This document shows positions 41,425 through 51,023 of a stretch of DNA of 64,000 bases, in pieces. Each line of letters begins with the position of its first letter. The first letter of the stretch is position 1. The notes under the pieces were generated by a model. That model made no database searches, was not told the origin of the DNA, and saw only the letters and a list, made by a program, of their open reading frames with translations. A program made the translations under genes and the position numbers. Origin of the DNA: Kluyvera genomosp. 3 (GTDB lineage Bacteria; Pseudomonadota; Gammaproteobacteria; Enterobacterales; Enterobacteriaceae); assembly GCA_002211745.1 (NCBI GenBank), contig CP022114.1, forward strand, positions 2,884,645 through 2,948,644, read 5' to 3'.

Positions 41425-42116
41425 TTATTTAAAAGCTTGGGTTGTCCCAATCATCATTGCGTTTAGCTGGGCGAGCACCTTGAGACCATTTAAGTAAACT
41501 ATCTCGATTTTTAAAGGAATGCCATTGATTGCGTGTGTTGATGAGGTTGCATAGATTGCTGCATTGAAATCACCACTCCCTCCGCCACTCCCACCTCTAT
41601 GGCCAAGCAACCATTCAAGATAAGTAATGAAGTCATATGCGTCTAATCCCGCTTTGTTTAGTCCAGCGGCTTTAGCAAGGAATTTGAAGTGTTGAGGACT
41701 CGGTGAGAGCATAGAGTTTGCTGCGCCTGCACAAGTAGGTAATATAGATGTATTACACACACATTTTCTGTATACATCGTAATTTCCATAGAGCAAAGTC
41801 GCGCCGATATTACCCCACATGGCAAAGTGGCAAGCATCATGCAGAGGTATTATTTCAGGCTAATAGGTAAGCCACAGCATATTTGACAAGCGGTAGGCTT
41901 ATTGTTTTCTGCTTTTAGACTTGATTCGTAAGACTTGAATTCAACTATAAAAAACCTATCAAATGTTGAAAATAAAGTGTCTGCATTAAAAAATTGGTCC
42001 AGACCATTTAAGGGCATCCGTACATCCATGCCATTATAGTAGCGACAAGCGCTAACAAGTAACGTATCAAAAATTGCCTTTAAACTATCTTCTCTTCCGG
42101 CCATTATATATCCCAT
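41425..42116 (-). CDS. Hypothetical prophage-borne protein, about 230 aa (one frameshift)
   Basis: Two frames join if one A is restored near 41850. Visible features: an N-terminal helical part (REDSLKAIFDTLLVSACRYY), FFIVEFKSYESSL (hydrophobic strand ending in E-F-K), a Cys-rich stretch ACQICCGLPIS, DACHFAMWGN, and a C-terminal part with GGSGGGSGD linker-like sequence followed by INGIPLKIEIVYLNGLKVL. No TM. AT-rich. I recognise no family; the VEFK strand recalls but does not prove a nuclease core. Start ATG 42116, or 42104. Confidence 0.55.
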
Positions 42117-42363
42117 TAATTAATAATATATTTGCGTATTAACAGTAACAAACAGCTGTAACTTTGAATAGTAACCTAACTATCGTCTACTAATTATAAC
42201 AAATTTCTTATCATATTAGACATGCAATGAAGAAATGATGTCAGGAAGTAGAGCGAATTTGGCGCCTGTCAAAGAAGGTCTCATTCTGCTTAAAAAGCGC
42301 CCTAATGACAACTACCAAAAAGTTCTTTCCTGGCACAACGCGGACTTTTGTCTTCGAATTTTA
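42117..42363. other. AT-rich spacer between the hypothetical gene and umuC
   Basis: No supported gene. A short plus-strand frame from 42235 (SGSRANLAPVKEGLILL) has no ribosome site and runs into umuC antisense, so I leave it out. Confidence 0.4.
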
Positions 42364-43630
42364 TCATCGGACCCTGAGAAGATCAGAGAATCTTGTAGTG
42401 TACCGCGGCGACAACATTTCCCTCTTCATCTGCCACTGCTGCTGAACTCCCTGCCTGCAAAGTACAGAGTTCCTCTCCCATCTTTTGCATTGAGGTGATC
42501 CAGTACCTCCATCAATCGTTCGCTGCCAGCCCGCGGGCGTTCTCATCGAACAGATTCAGCTGCGCTACCCCCTGGCTGAAGAAGTCACCCAGCATCACCC
42601 CTGCTTTCTGGAAGCGGTGACCGTCGCGCCAAATTTTATCTAAACACCGAGTGGCTGCATTGATGATGTCCCTGCTGTCCTGTGTTGGCGTCAGTAATTT
42701 AACCGAGGCGCTATTGCCGTAATATTGCTCGTTAAGCGCAAATGGAGACGTTTTTACAAACGCAGAAATGAAACGGCAGTACTGATGCTCACTACGCAAT
42801 TTCTCCGCTGCGCGCGCTGCGTAGCTACAAATTGCCTGCCGCATCTGTTCGTACTCTGTGACGCGTTCACCAAACGAGCGGGAACAGACGATCTCCTGCT
42901 TTGCTGGTGCAAATTCTTCAAGTTCCAGACAAGGTTCGCCGCGGAGTTCTCGTACCGTTCGTTCCAGGACAACGTTGAAGTGCTTACGGATGATCCAAGT
43001 GCTTTGCTCTGAAAGCTCCAGGGCGTTTTTGATACCCATTGCATTGAGCTTTTTGCTGATGCGCCTGCCGACGCCCCAGACATCTTCAACGGGAACCAAC
43101 GCAAGCAAGCGGCGCTGCCGCTCGATATTCGACAAGTCAACGACTCCGCCAGTCTGTCGCTGCCACTTTTTGGCGGCGTGGTTCGCCAACTTGGCCAACG
43201 TTTTTGTCTGCGCTATTCCGACCCCTACGGTCAGGTGCGTGCGTTGCAATACGGTCGCGCGGATCTCTTTGCCAAATTCCGTCAGATCACGACAGTTACG
43301 CACGCCGGTAATATCGCAGAATGCCTCGTCGATACTGTAAATTTCGACGCGGGGACTCATCTCCTCAAGCGTCGTCATCACCCGATGAGACATGTCAGCA
43401 TAGAGCTCGTAGTTGCTGCTGAAGCAGACCACGCCAGCGCGCCGGAACAGGTCCTTTTGCTTGAAGTACGGTTCCCCCATGGTGATGCCGGCAGCCTTTG
43501 CCTCTGCTGACCAGGCGATCACACAGCCGTCGTTATTCGAAAGAACGACTACCGGCCGCCCTTTCAAATCTGGTCTGAATACCGTCTCGCAGGATGCGTA
43601 GAACGAATTCACATCACAGAGCGCGAACAT
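42364..43630 (-). CDS. umuC: DNA polymerase V catalytic subunit UmuC (two frameshifts)
   Basis: Y-family translesion polymerase, corrected 422 aa, the E. coli length. [15 protein letters not shown] carries the first metal ligand, YSIDEAFCD the catalytic SIDE-type motif, [18 protein letters not shown] the family signature, [15 protein letters not shown] the helix-hairpin-helix. Two missing bases near 42530 and 42480 split the C-terminus, which ends [20 protein letters not shown]. It starts two bases after umuD ends: an operon under LexA. Confidence 0.92.
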
Positions 43631-43631
43631 A

Positions 43632-44049
43632 TCAATTGGCCGCTTTCACGATGAAAGTCACCACCCGAACACGTCCAGCGTCTCTTCGCTACCAATGATG
43701 ATCGGAGAGTAAGCACTATTCATCGGGTTTAGCTGTATCGTTGGCCTCATCTGCAGACGCTTAACAGTAAACTCACCATCGACAGCAGCAATGACAATAT
43801 CGCCGTGTTCGGCTTTTCTTGAGCTGTCCACTACGAGCAAATCACCATCACTGATCCCTGCCTCTATCATTGAATCGCCTGACGCTTTAACGAAATAGGT
43901 AGCACTGGGATGCTGTATAAGTAATTCATTTAAATCAATGCGTTGCTCAACATAATCAGCAGCCGGGAAGGAAAACCACAAGGCACCAGATCACTGAACA
44001 ACGGCAGCGCGACTATCTCTCTAAGTTCGGTTGGTGAATAAAACTGCAT
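43632..44049 (-). CDS. umuD: SOS mutagenesis protein UmuD (two frameshifts)
   Basis: Corrected 139 aa, exactly E. coli UmuD. The N-terminus [18 protein letters not shown] leads to the self-cleavage site [14 protein letters not shown] (Cys-Gly) after one C is restored near 43965; the catalytic Ser is in [12 protein letters not shown] and the Lys in GEFTVKRLQ. The end, [12 protein letters not shown], is restored by one G near 43665. LexA boxes lie 22-60 bases upstream. Confidence 0.92.
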
Positions 44050-44071
44050 AATAAACTCACTCACATTGATA

Positions 44072-44087
44072 CTGTTTATACATACAG
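44072..44087. promoter_or_regulatory. LexA box 1, umuD / DinI-chimera intergenic region
   Basis: CTGTTTATACATACAG, CTGT and ACAG with an eight-base spacer; 23 bases before umuD. Confidence 0.88.
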
Positions 44088-44093
44088 TATATA

Positions 44094-44109
44094 CTGTACT
44101 TATATCCAG
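44094..44109. promoter_or_regulatory. LexA box 2, weaker
   Basis: CTGTACTTATATCCAG has one mismatch in the second arm. It precedes the DinI-like start at 44127 by 17 bases, the same distance as at 33888, so each divergent gene has its own box. Confidence 0.7.
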
Positions 44110-44126
44110 TAAAGAGGAGCTAAAGC

Positions 44127-44338
44127 ATGTTTGTGGAACTCGTTTATGACAAAAGAAATTTTGATGGTTTAGAGGAAGGTAAGACGCCATCTACATTTCA
44201 CGAACAGAGATCTTTGGCAGAAAGACTGTATGAAGTACAAGGCATAAATACGAAAGAACTGCTGGACATAAATCACAGAGACAAACTGATAGCTATCATG
44301 ACGACCGCGGCAAAGACTGGATCACTGTTGCTATTTAG
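44127..44338 (+). pseudogene. Chimera of a DinI-like start and a phage integrase C-terminus
   Basis: Residues 1-15 (MFVELVYDKRNFDGL) repeat the DinI/MsgA-like gene at 33921. From residue 16 the sequence becomes the C-terminal end of a lambdoid tyrosine recombinase: KTPSTFHEQRSLAERLY, then, with one G restored near 44258, LLGHKSQRQTDSYHDDRG (catalytic R of HxxR, H/K of LLGHK, Y nucleophile region) and DWITVAI with a stop at 44338. A deletion fused the two. The integrase remnant points toward icd, as int does in e14 and phage 21. Confidence 0.75.
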
Positions 44339-44356
44339 ACGGATTTAAGCCGGGTT

Positions 44357-44456
44357 TTGATAACTTGTTTTGATAAACTTTTGATAACCGTTCGAAAGCT
44401 AATAATAAAAAACGGGAACCATCAGGCTCCCGTTCGCATACAACCCAGAATCTGGA
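44357..44456 (+). repeat. Integrase-side att arm with TTGATAA repeats and terminator
   Basis: TTGATAA at 44357, 44370 and 44381, then a hairpin CGGGAACC, ATCAG, GCTCCCG after an A6 tract (44407-44433), next to the icd stop at 44457. See the matching segment at 40312-40402. Confidence 0.5.
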
Positions 44457-45706
44457 TTACATGTTCGCGATAATCGCGTCACCAAACTCTGAACATTTCA
44501 GCAGTTTAGCGCCTTCCATCAGACGTTCGAAGTCATAGGTCACGGTCTTGTTGTTGATCGCGCCTTCCATACCTTTAACAATCAGGTCAGCCGCTTCGAA
44601 CCATTCCATATGACGCAGCATCATTTCTGCGGACAGGATGATAGAACCTGGGTTCACTTTGTCCTGGCCTGCGTACTTCGGTGCGGTGCCGTGGGTCGCT
44701 TCGAACAGTGCGCACTCGTCACCGATGTTGGCGCCCGGTGCGATACCGATACCGCCAACCTGCGCCGCCAGGGCGTCAGAAATGTAGTCACCGTTGAGGT
44801 TCATACAGGCGATAACGTCGTATTCAGCCGGACGCAGCAGGATCTGCTGCAGGAACGCATCGGCGATCACATCTTTAATGATGATCTCTTTGCCGGTGTT
44901 CGGGTTCTTAATTTTCTGCCACGGGCCGCCGTCGATCAGTTCGCCGCCGAATTCGTCGCGAATCAGCTGGTAGCCCCAGTCTTTGAACGCGCCTTCGGTG
45001 AACTTCATGATGTTGCCTTTGTGCACCAGGGTCAGAGAGTCACGGTCGTTGGTGATCGCGTATTCGATCGCCGCACGCACCAGACGCTTGGTCCCTTCTT
45101 CGGAGCACGGCTTGATGCCGATACCGCAATGTTCCGGGAAGCGAATTTTCTTCACGCCCATCTCTTCGCGCAGGAATTTGATCACTTTCTCAGCGTCAGC
45201 AGAGTCAGCTTTCCATTCGATACCCGCATAGATGTCTTCGGAGTTTTCACGGAAGATAACCATATCGGTCAGTTCTGGGTGTTTAACCGGGCTCGGGTAC
45301 CCTGGTAGTAACGAACCGGGCGCAGACAAACGTACAGGTCGAGTTCCTGACGCAGCGCAACGTTCAGAGAACGAATGCCGCCGCCAACTGGCGTGGTCAG
45401 TGGGCCTTTGATAGCAACGCGGTAATCACGGATGAGATCCAGCGTTTCTGCTGGCAGCCATACGTCCTGGCCGTAGATCTGAGTGGATTTTTCCCCGGTG
45501 TAAATTTCCATCCAGGAAATTTTACGCTCGCCTTTGTAGGCTTTCTCAACAGCGGCATCAACCACTTTCAGCATTGCCGGAGTCACGTCAATGCCGATAC
45601 CGTCGCCTTCAATAAATGGGATAATCGGATTGTGTGGCACATTCAGCTTGCCGTCTTTCAGGGTGATTTTTTGACCTTCCGCCGGAACAACTACTTTGCT
45701 TTCCAT
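44457..45706 (-). CDS. icd: Isocitrate dehydrogenase (NADP) (one frameshift)
   Basis: TCA-cycle enzyme, corrected 416 aa. [20 protein letters not shown], the phosphorylation/substrate loop [35 protein letters not shown], and the metal-binding [18 protein letters not shown] are all E. coli-like; the end is [16 protein letters not shown]. One C is missing near 45297 ([15 protein letters not shown] after correction). Its 3' end was supplied by the integrated phage; the original end lies at 40403. Confidence 0.97.
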
Positions 45707-45917
45707 TCACCTCTCCTTCGAGCGCTACTGGTGTGCTCGTCATCCTTTACGCCACAGGTTCTTGCCGCTACTACACCCACTCCACCGAGTCTGGAGATGC
45801 ACTGTCTTACCGTCTTCCTGCAACACAAAGAGTTAGAGCATTTTTGTTAATGTTTTGTAATAAGCCTGTCAATACTACCTGATTGTTTGGCGCCATGAAA
45901 GACTCTCGTTCTTAGGC

Positions 45918-45923
45918 TATAAT
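45918..45923 (+). promoter_or_regulatory. -10 element of rluE
   Basis: TATAAT preceded by TAGGC, 28 bases before the chosen ATG. It covers an upstream in-frame ATG (45922), which therefore is not the translation start. The -35 is weak. Confidence 0.55.
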
Positions 45924-45951
45924 GCGCGAATCTATAAAGCCTGAAAATACT

Positions 45952-46584
45952 ATGATTAAAACTTCTTTTAGAAAACACCGGGTTGAGCGATTCAGCTCGA
46001 AACAAGGCGCTAAGCCGCGCCGGGATAACCAACCAAAACGCGTCATTCTGTTCAATAAACCCTATGATGTTTTGCCGCAGTTTACCGACGAAGCAGGCCG
46101 CAGCACGCTGAAAGATTTTATTCCCGTGCAAAATGTGTACGCTGCCGGACGTCTTGACCGCGACAGTGAAGGTCTGCTGGTGTTAACAAACGATGGTGCC
46201 TTACAGGCGAGGCTCACGCAGCCAGGTAAACGGACGGGGAAAATTTATTACGTTCAGGTCGAAGGAGAACCGACGGACGATGCGATAGAGGCATTGCGTC
46301 ATGGCGTCACCCTGAACGATGGGCCAACGCTACCGGCCAGTATCGAACGCGTGGACGCACCTGAGTGGCTGTGGCCGCGTAACCCGCCGATACGCGAGCG
46401 TAAATCCATCCCGACGGCATGGCTGAAAGTGACGCTGTATGAAGGCCGCAATCGCCAGGTACGGCGGATGACCGCTCACGTAGGCTACCCGACGCTGCGA
46501 TTAATTCGTTATGCCATGGGTGGCTACACGCTCGACAACCTCGGCAACGGCGAATGGCGGGATGCCAGCGGCGAGCACGAATAG
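45952..46584 (+). CDS. rluE: 23S rRNA pseudouridine(2457) synthase RluE
   Basis: 210 aa from the ATG at 45952, intact. Basic N-terminus ([19 protein letters not shown]), [15 protein letters not shown], the catalytic [17 protein letters not shown] with Asp, and [20 protein letters not shown] are RsuA-family hallmarks. It is next to icd as in E. coli. In E. coli the following gene is nudJ; here the curli locus intervenes. Confidence 0.94.
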   Translation: MIKTSFRKHRVERFSSKQGAKPRRDNQPKRVILFNKPYDVLPQFTDEAGRSTLKDFIPVQNVYAAGRLDRDSEGLLVLTNDGALQARLTQPGKRTGKIYYVQVEGEPTDDAIEALRHGVTLNDGPTLPASIERVDAPEWLWPRNPPIRERKSIPTAWLKVTLYEGRNRQVRRMTAHVGYPTLRLIRYAMGGYTLDNLGNGEWRDASGEHE

Positions 46585-46604
46585 TGCTCGCCAGGCCTCA
46601 GATA

Positions 46605-47448
46605 TCAGGAAATATCGGGAACGATGATACTTTTGTATTTTTCGAGTATCGGCGAATTGATATCTGAGGCATTCTTCAGTTGCCACAGATTGCGGCTAAT
46701 CCGTCATTGACCAGATAGATGACGCCGGTTTCAATGGCCGACATCAGGCACAGCATCACCGGTTCATTCACCGTATACCCCACTTCCCCCTCCAGCAGAC
46801 GCTGGAAGTCGATATAGCGGAATACGCCGGCCTGGAACTCGTAGGAGAGAATGGTTTTACTGGTATTCACAGAGGAAAGGACTTCGCCCGTGCTAACATT
46901 AACAACCCTTAGGTTAACGGCGATCTGATCGAGCTGATACTGCGTGCTGGCGCCAATGCCAAAGTATCGCGCCCCTGCCCGCCCGATTTCACATTACTTT
47001 CGTAACCGATGATCGAGCCTTCAATCAGGATATTGGCCGCCACCAGCGATGGCAGCTGACTGCGATTATTCTCCGCGACAGTGCCATTTTCCTGAGCCGC
47101 GCGGATAATTTTGCGCTCATTGAGCAAGTTCTGTAGTCCCTGACGCTCCAGCGGAGTAAACCAGTTGGAGTCTTTCAGCGCCGAAACCAGCATGGCGGTG
47201 GCGCTCTGCGGGACCGAGGTTGAAAAGTTACTCGCCGGGTAGGGTTTGAACTGCCCGGTTTCATCCTGGATATTGTAAACTGAGACAAACAGTTTCCCCT
47301 GCGGTGGCGGCAGATGCGTTAGATCCTGGTAACTCTGCGAGCGCGGCAACAGCGTGGGTTTTGCCGCCTGTTTAGGTGGAGAGGTAATGCAACCCGTCAA
47401 CATCAAAAGGCTAATTAAAATGACCACAACGCCGGTTATATTTTTCAT
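46605..47448 (-). CDS. csgG: Curli secretion channel CsgG (two or three frameshifts)
   Basis: Outer-membrane nonameric lipoprotein pore. The lipobox LLMLTGC leads into SPPKQAAKPTLLPRSQSYQD and LFVSVYNIQDETGQFKPYP, nearly identical to E. coli CsgG; FERQGLQNLLNERKIIRAAQ-type sequence (LERQGLQNLLNERKIIRAAQ) follows. The frame slips near 46960 and 46705; corrected, the end is NLWQLKNASDINSPILEKY and a TGA at 46605. Start ATG 47448. Last gene of csgDEFG. Confidence 0.9.
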
Positions 47449-47467
47449 CTCAGCATCTCGCCACTGA

Positions 47468-47881
47468 TTAATATGTTGAAACACTGCTCAGGCCGCTGAC
47501 CTGAATAGAGGAAGTTTTTCCGGAAGAGCGATCAAGAATATTCATCATTAATTGACCATCGGTATTGGTGATATCAACAATAAAGTCTTTCGTCACCAGC
47601 CGTCCGGGTTTACCACTAGAAAGATTGCCCATCAGGCTGCCAAGGAGCTGCGATTGAACAGCAGAAGTGAAATTATCAAGCGATGAGCTTGATGTTGCGC
47701 TGCTCCAGTCGTAAGCATTTGGATCTTTATAGGAGTTTTGCGCGTTAGCCTCCGAAAGCAAAAAAGAACCATTATTGGGGTTGCCGCCAAAATTAGGGTT
47801 AATAAACTGGAAGGTCAGGTTCCCAGCCTGGGCGGTTGTGGATAAAAAGCCAATACCAAGAATCAGAGAAAGCACTTTCAT
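47468..47881 (-). CDS. csgF: Curli assembly factor CsgF
   Basis: 137 aa, intact. Signal peptide LSLILGIGFLSTTAQA, then GNLTFQFINPNFGGNPNNGS, the segment that plugs CsgG. Couples nucleation to the pore at the cell surface. 20 bases before csgG. Confidence 0.95.
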   Translation of the reverse strand: MKVLSLILGIGFLSTTAQAGNLTFQFINPNFGGNPNNGSFLLSEANAQNSYKDPNAYDWSSATSSSSLDNFTSAVQSQLLGSLMGNLSSGKPGRLVTKDFIVDITNTDGQLMMNILDRSSGKTSSIQVSGLSSVSTY

Positions 47882-47890
47882 AGTATGCTC

Positions 47891-48279
47891 CTAGAACTCA
47901 TCTTTGGTTAAGTCGCCGGTATTTAATAACGCTTTATTAATGGCGCGTTTCTGCAAAGCCTCATACACGGAGGCTAGTGCGACATTAACTTGTTTATCAA
48001 AGTCATTGTGACCAGGAAATAAGAACGTCTGATACAATAAATCTTGATCGACTTTAATGGTTATCCAACTGCCCCATCGGGCGCTGGGCCGTTCATTAAT
48101 CGTAATGGCGCCGGGTATTCTTCCTCCCAGTGTTCGGTGAATGCTCTATAAAAATCGTGCCCCACGCGAGTGATAGTATTATCCGTCACCAGACCCGGCA
48201 CTTCTATTTCTGCTGCGGCGCTGGCGCGGATTACCAGTAGCATCATTAATGCCACCATTACCACTATCAATTTTTTCAT
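47891..48279 (-). CDS. csgE: Curli secretion adaptor CsgE (one frameshift)
   Basis: Corrected 129 aa as in E. coli. A signal peptide ([20 protein letters not shown]) precedes [25 protein letters not shown] is missing near 48110; then come [18 protein letters not shown] and [20 protein letters not shown]. Caps CsgG in the periplasm. Confidence 0.92.
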
Positions 48280-48281
48280 GA

Positions 48282-48932
48282 TTAGCGTCTAAGGTTTTCG
48301 TTGGCCCAGGTAACTGCCTGCGTTCTGTTTTTTACAGATATCTTGCGAAAAAGATTATATAAATGTGTTTTCACAGTATTCTCACTAATAAATAGCAGAC
48401 GGGCAATTTCAATATTAGAAGCGCCCATGCGCAGTTTATTAAGAATATCTTTCTCGCGTTGTGTCAGGCCGCTGGTATCGTCATGGTATCGATAACTGCC
48501 TGACTGATTAATAAGATAGCTGGTAAGATCGTGAGGGAAATGGCAACCACCGTTCATCACATTGCGAATGCCATTTACTAAAGTCTGTTCATCTACGGAA
48601 AGATGGAAAACGGCACTGATTCCAAACCAGGACTCAACCTCATGAAAGTGATAGTCCTCTGGCATATTAATCAACAATACTTTGACTTTTTCTCGCAATC
48701 GCCGGAGTTCGCTTTGCCAGAGTAGCGTTCTTTTTTTATCTGACTCACTCAGATCAAACAGAACCAGAATGCGCTCGGCGTCAGGTTGCTCAAGCATTCT
48801 TTGAACATTCTGTATTTTGACATTTATTGGTAACGATGTTTTGAGTTGATGAACCAAAGCAGTTGCCTGCAATGACGGTCTTGTTATTAACAGCAAAATA
48901 TCGTTATGCACCTGTTCAGTTTCTTTCGGCAT
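48282..48932 (-). CDS. csgD: Biofilm master regulator CsgD
   Basis: 216 aa, intact. Receiver-like N-terminus and a LuxR-type helix-turn-helix (TQREKDILNKLRMGASNIEI, LFISENTVKTHLYNLFRKI). The DNA-binding half is nearly identical to E. coli CsgD; the receiver half is more divergent. Activates csgBAC and cellulose genes, and its own expression depends on cyclic-di-GMP. Two bases before csgE. A start at 48932 is chosen because it aligns with CsgD. Confidence 0.93.
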   Translation of the reverse strand: MPKETEQVHNDILLLITRPSLQATALVHQLKTSLPINVKIQNVQRMLEQPDAERILVLFDLSESDKKRTLLWQSELRRLREKVKVLLINMPEDYHFHEVESWFGISAVFHLSVDEQTLVNGIRNVMNGGCHFPHDLTSYLINQSGSYRYHDDTSGLTQREKDILNKLRMGASNIEIARLLFISENTVKTHLYNLFRKISVKNRTQAVTWANENLRR

Positions 48933-49629
48933 TATGAAATCCCATCCCGATTGCTGCCCTGAACGCGGACTCTTTCTGCTATGCAGGTAATATGCATATG
49001 CAGAAAGAGTCGCGGTTCTGTGTAGTTGCTGAATTAATAAGTATGACAATAAAGGGTGTAAAGCACAGAAGGCGTGCTTCTTCCCAAAATGCTGCAATAC
49101 AGTTCAATCTAGACATTCGAATTTTTATCGCAAGAACTATTTGTGTTTCAAAATGTAACAAGAAGATGTCATTTTATTTCAGAAAAATGCGTTATTCATT
49201 ATGATTTATATAAAAAAAAGCGTTTTATCCTTTCCCATAAGGACTGTATTAGTATGCGTATTTACACTCCAGACGATTCAAGATATGCCATCTGCTGCCG
49301 AAAATGGCTCTCGCTGTAAACATTATTTTCCACGATGGGCTTAGCGTGGAATAATTTAGCTTAGGACCTACAACAAATACGTTTGCCCAGTCACCCTCGC
49401 CGGGCTAATTTACATGGGCTGACTACCACACCGCGCCTGCTATCTCATCCCTGGAACCTCATACTATTGACTGACGTGTCTTTTCAAAATACGTAATCCA
49501 GGCGAAAACAGGGAATATATCTCCTGGACATACTCAATCCATAAATCAGCGCTACCGCACTCCGTCACGGATTAAGGTATCGCTGGTTTAACTCCTGACT
49601 TTAACCGTTGGTTAAATCAAGGTGCCATT
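48933..49629. other. Long csgD-csgB intergenic regulatory region
   Basis: 697 bp without a supported gene, AT-rich. This is the usual length and arrangement of the heavily regulated divergent csg promoter region. I could not place individual OmpR, IHF, RcsB or CsgD sites with confidence. A sequence AAAAAAAGCGTTTTATCC near 49213 could belong to a regulator-binding element. Confidence 0.6.
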
Positions 49630-50135
49630 ATGAAACAGTGGTTATTAATAATACCCTTATTGGGCTGTTCATATCTGGCGACGGCGGGAGGCGATCTTGC
49701 TGGCTCTGAGTTTTCGGGCTGAATCAATATCGTCAGAACTACGATATGGTAGCGATTACTGGTCAACATGGCAGTGGTAATAACGCGGCTATTAATCAGT
49801 CAGGCTCGCATATTTACGGTTCTATTTCCCAGGTTGGTGGATATAACAACGCGATATTAAACCAAAATGGTTTTAATAATCGCGCAGCAATAGCTCAATA
49901 CGGTAACGGTAACAACGCGACGGTGAGTCAATCAGGGACGAATAATTCTGCTGTATTGGTCCAGGTAGGATCGGCAAATCAGGCGGATGTTACACAAACC
50001 GGTTTTGATAACTCTGCGAAGATTGTCAGCAAAGGCGTTGGCAATATTACGCAGATTAATCAAACAGGCACAAGCCGCGGCGCGGCCGTTGTGCAAAATT
50101 CGGCAGGAATGGCAATTCGTATTACCCAAAATTAG
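49630..50135 (+). CDS. csgB: Curlin nucleator CsgB (one frameshift)
   Basis: Corrected 168 aa, longer than the 151 of E. coli. A signal peptide (KQWLLIIPLLGCSYLATAGG) is followed by DLAGSEFSGLNQYRQNYDMV (first 20 after signal, one G restored near 49720) and about five to six curlin repeats of the NxxxxxQxGxxNxxxxxQ type. The end, MAIRITQN, matches CsgB's distinctive last repeat (MAIRVTQR in E. coli). 43 bases before csgA. Confidence 0.88.
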
Positions 50136-50178
50136 TGTTTTAACTGATTGACCAATCTCTAAACCTATGGGTATCTCA

Positions 50179-50966
50179 ATGAAAACGTGGAAAATTGTTA
50201 TTTTGTCATCGCTGTTAGTCTCTGGAGTCGCAGTCGCCGGGAATGAGGATAAAGGCGGTGGTAGTTGGCCTCCAGGAGGGGTAGCTCCGGCGGCTCTGGC
50301 GTTACGCTTCCAGACATCCCGCTGATTACGGGCAAAGCACCTATCGTGCCGCAAAACGGCAAGTGGGATCAGGCCATCCATATTTACCAACCGGGCACCG
50401 GCAACTTCTCCCAGGCTAACCAGGCGAGCTCATCAGGATCCGTCATTGATGTCCATCAGTACGGCAATTATGGTAGCTCCACGGTAAACCAGACGGCGAC
50501 CAAAAGCGCGGTATTCGTCAACCAATATGGTACGGGTAACCAATCTTCGGCCACACAGAACGGTACAACCAGTTCAATCAGTGTGACTCAGAAAGGTACG
50601 AATAATACCTCTTCGGCAACACAGCAGTTGGGCGGCGCGGGTAATGCGATTGTGGTGTCACAAGACGGCATCGCCAACAGCTCCGGCGTTAAACAATCCG
50701 GTACCGGTAATTCAAGTTCGGTGCTACAGACAGGCAACCTCAATTTGTCTGATATTGTTCAGGCGGGTAAAAACAGTATTGTGGATGTACAGCAGACTGT
50801 GGGCTCGAACAAATCTTACGTCACTCAAAGCGCTAATGATTCAGCTATCTTAGTCGCTCAGACGAATGCTGGTAACTTCAGTAACGTCAACCAGACACAC
50901 AACACCGCTGTGACCTACGTTCAACAATCCGGTCTCGGCAACACCTCTTACGTGAATCAGAACTGA
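50179..50966 (+). CDS. csgA: Major curlin subunit CsgA, enlarged to about nine repeats (one frameshift)
   Basis: Corrected about 262 aa against 151 in E. coli. A signal peptide (KTWKIVILSSLLVSGVAVA) is followed by a Gly/Ser/Pro-rich N22-like segment (NEDKGGGSWPPGG, one G missing near 50278) and about nine repeats of 22 residues with Q and N ladders, such as VFVNQYGTGNQSSATQNG and VVSQDGIANSSGVKQSG, ending in TSYVNQN. E. coli CsgA has five. Amyloid fibre subunit secreted through CsgG. A strong terminator follows. Confidence 0.87.
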
Positions 50967-50973
50967 CCCACAC

Positions 50974-51003
50974 AGCCGGATGAATGTTCATCCGGCTTTT
51001 TTC
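50974..51003 (+). terminator. Terminator after csgA
   Basis: AGCCGGATGA, loop ATGT, TCATCCGGCT then T6. It lies between csgA and csgC, so csgC may be made by read-through. Confidence 0.9.
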
Positions 51004-51023
51004 TCTTAATCACGAGGCCGACT

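Noticed and set aside
42235-42498. Plus-strand frame of 87 aa near the umuC end
   Set aside because: No ribosome site, runs antisense into umuC, and shows no recognisable motif.
49746-50966. Regular short repeats resembling a CRISPR array
   Set aside because: The repeats are coding, have 66-bp period and variable sequence, and translate into curlin repeats of CsgB and CsgA.
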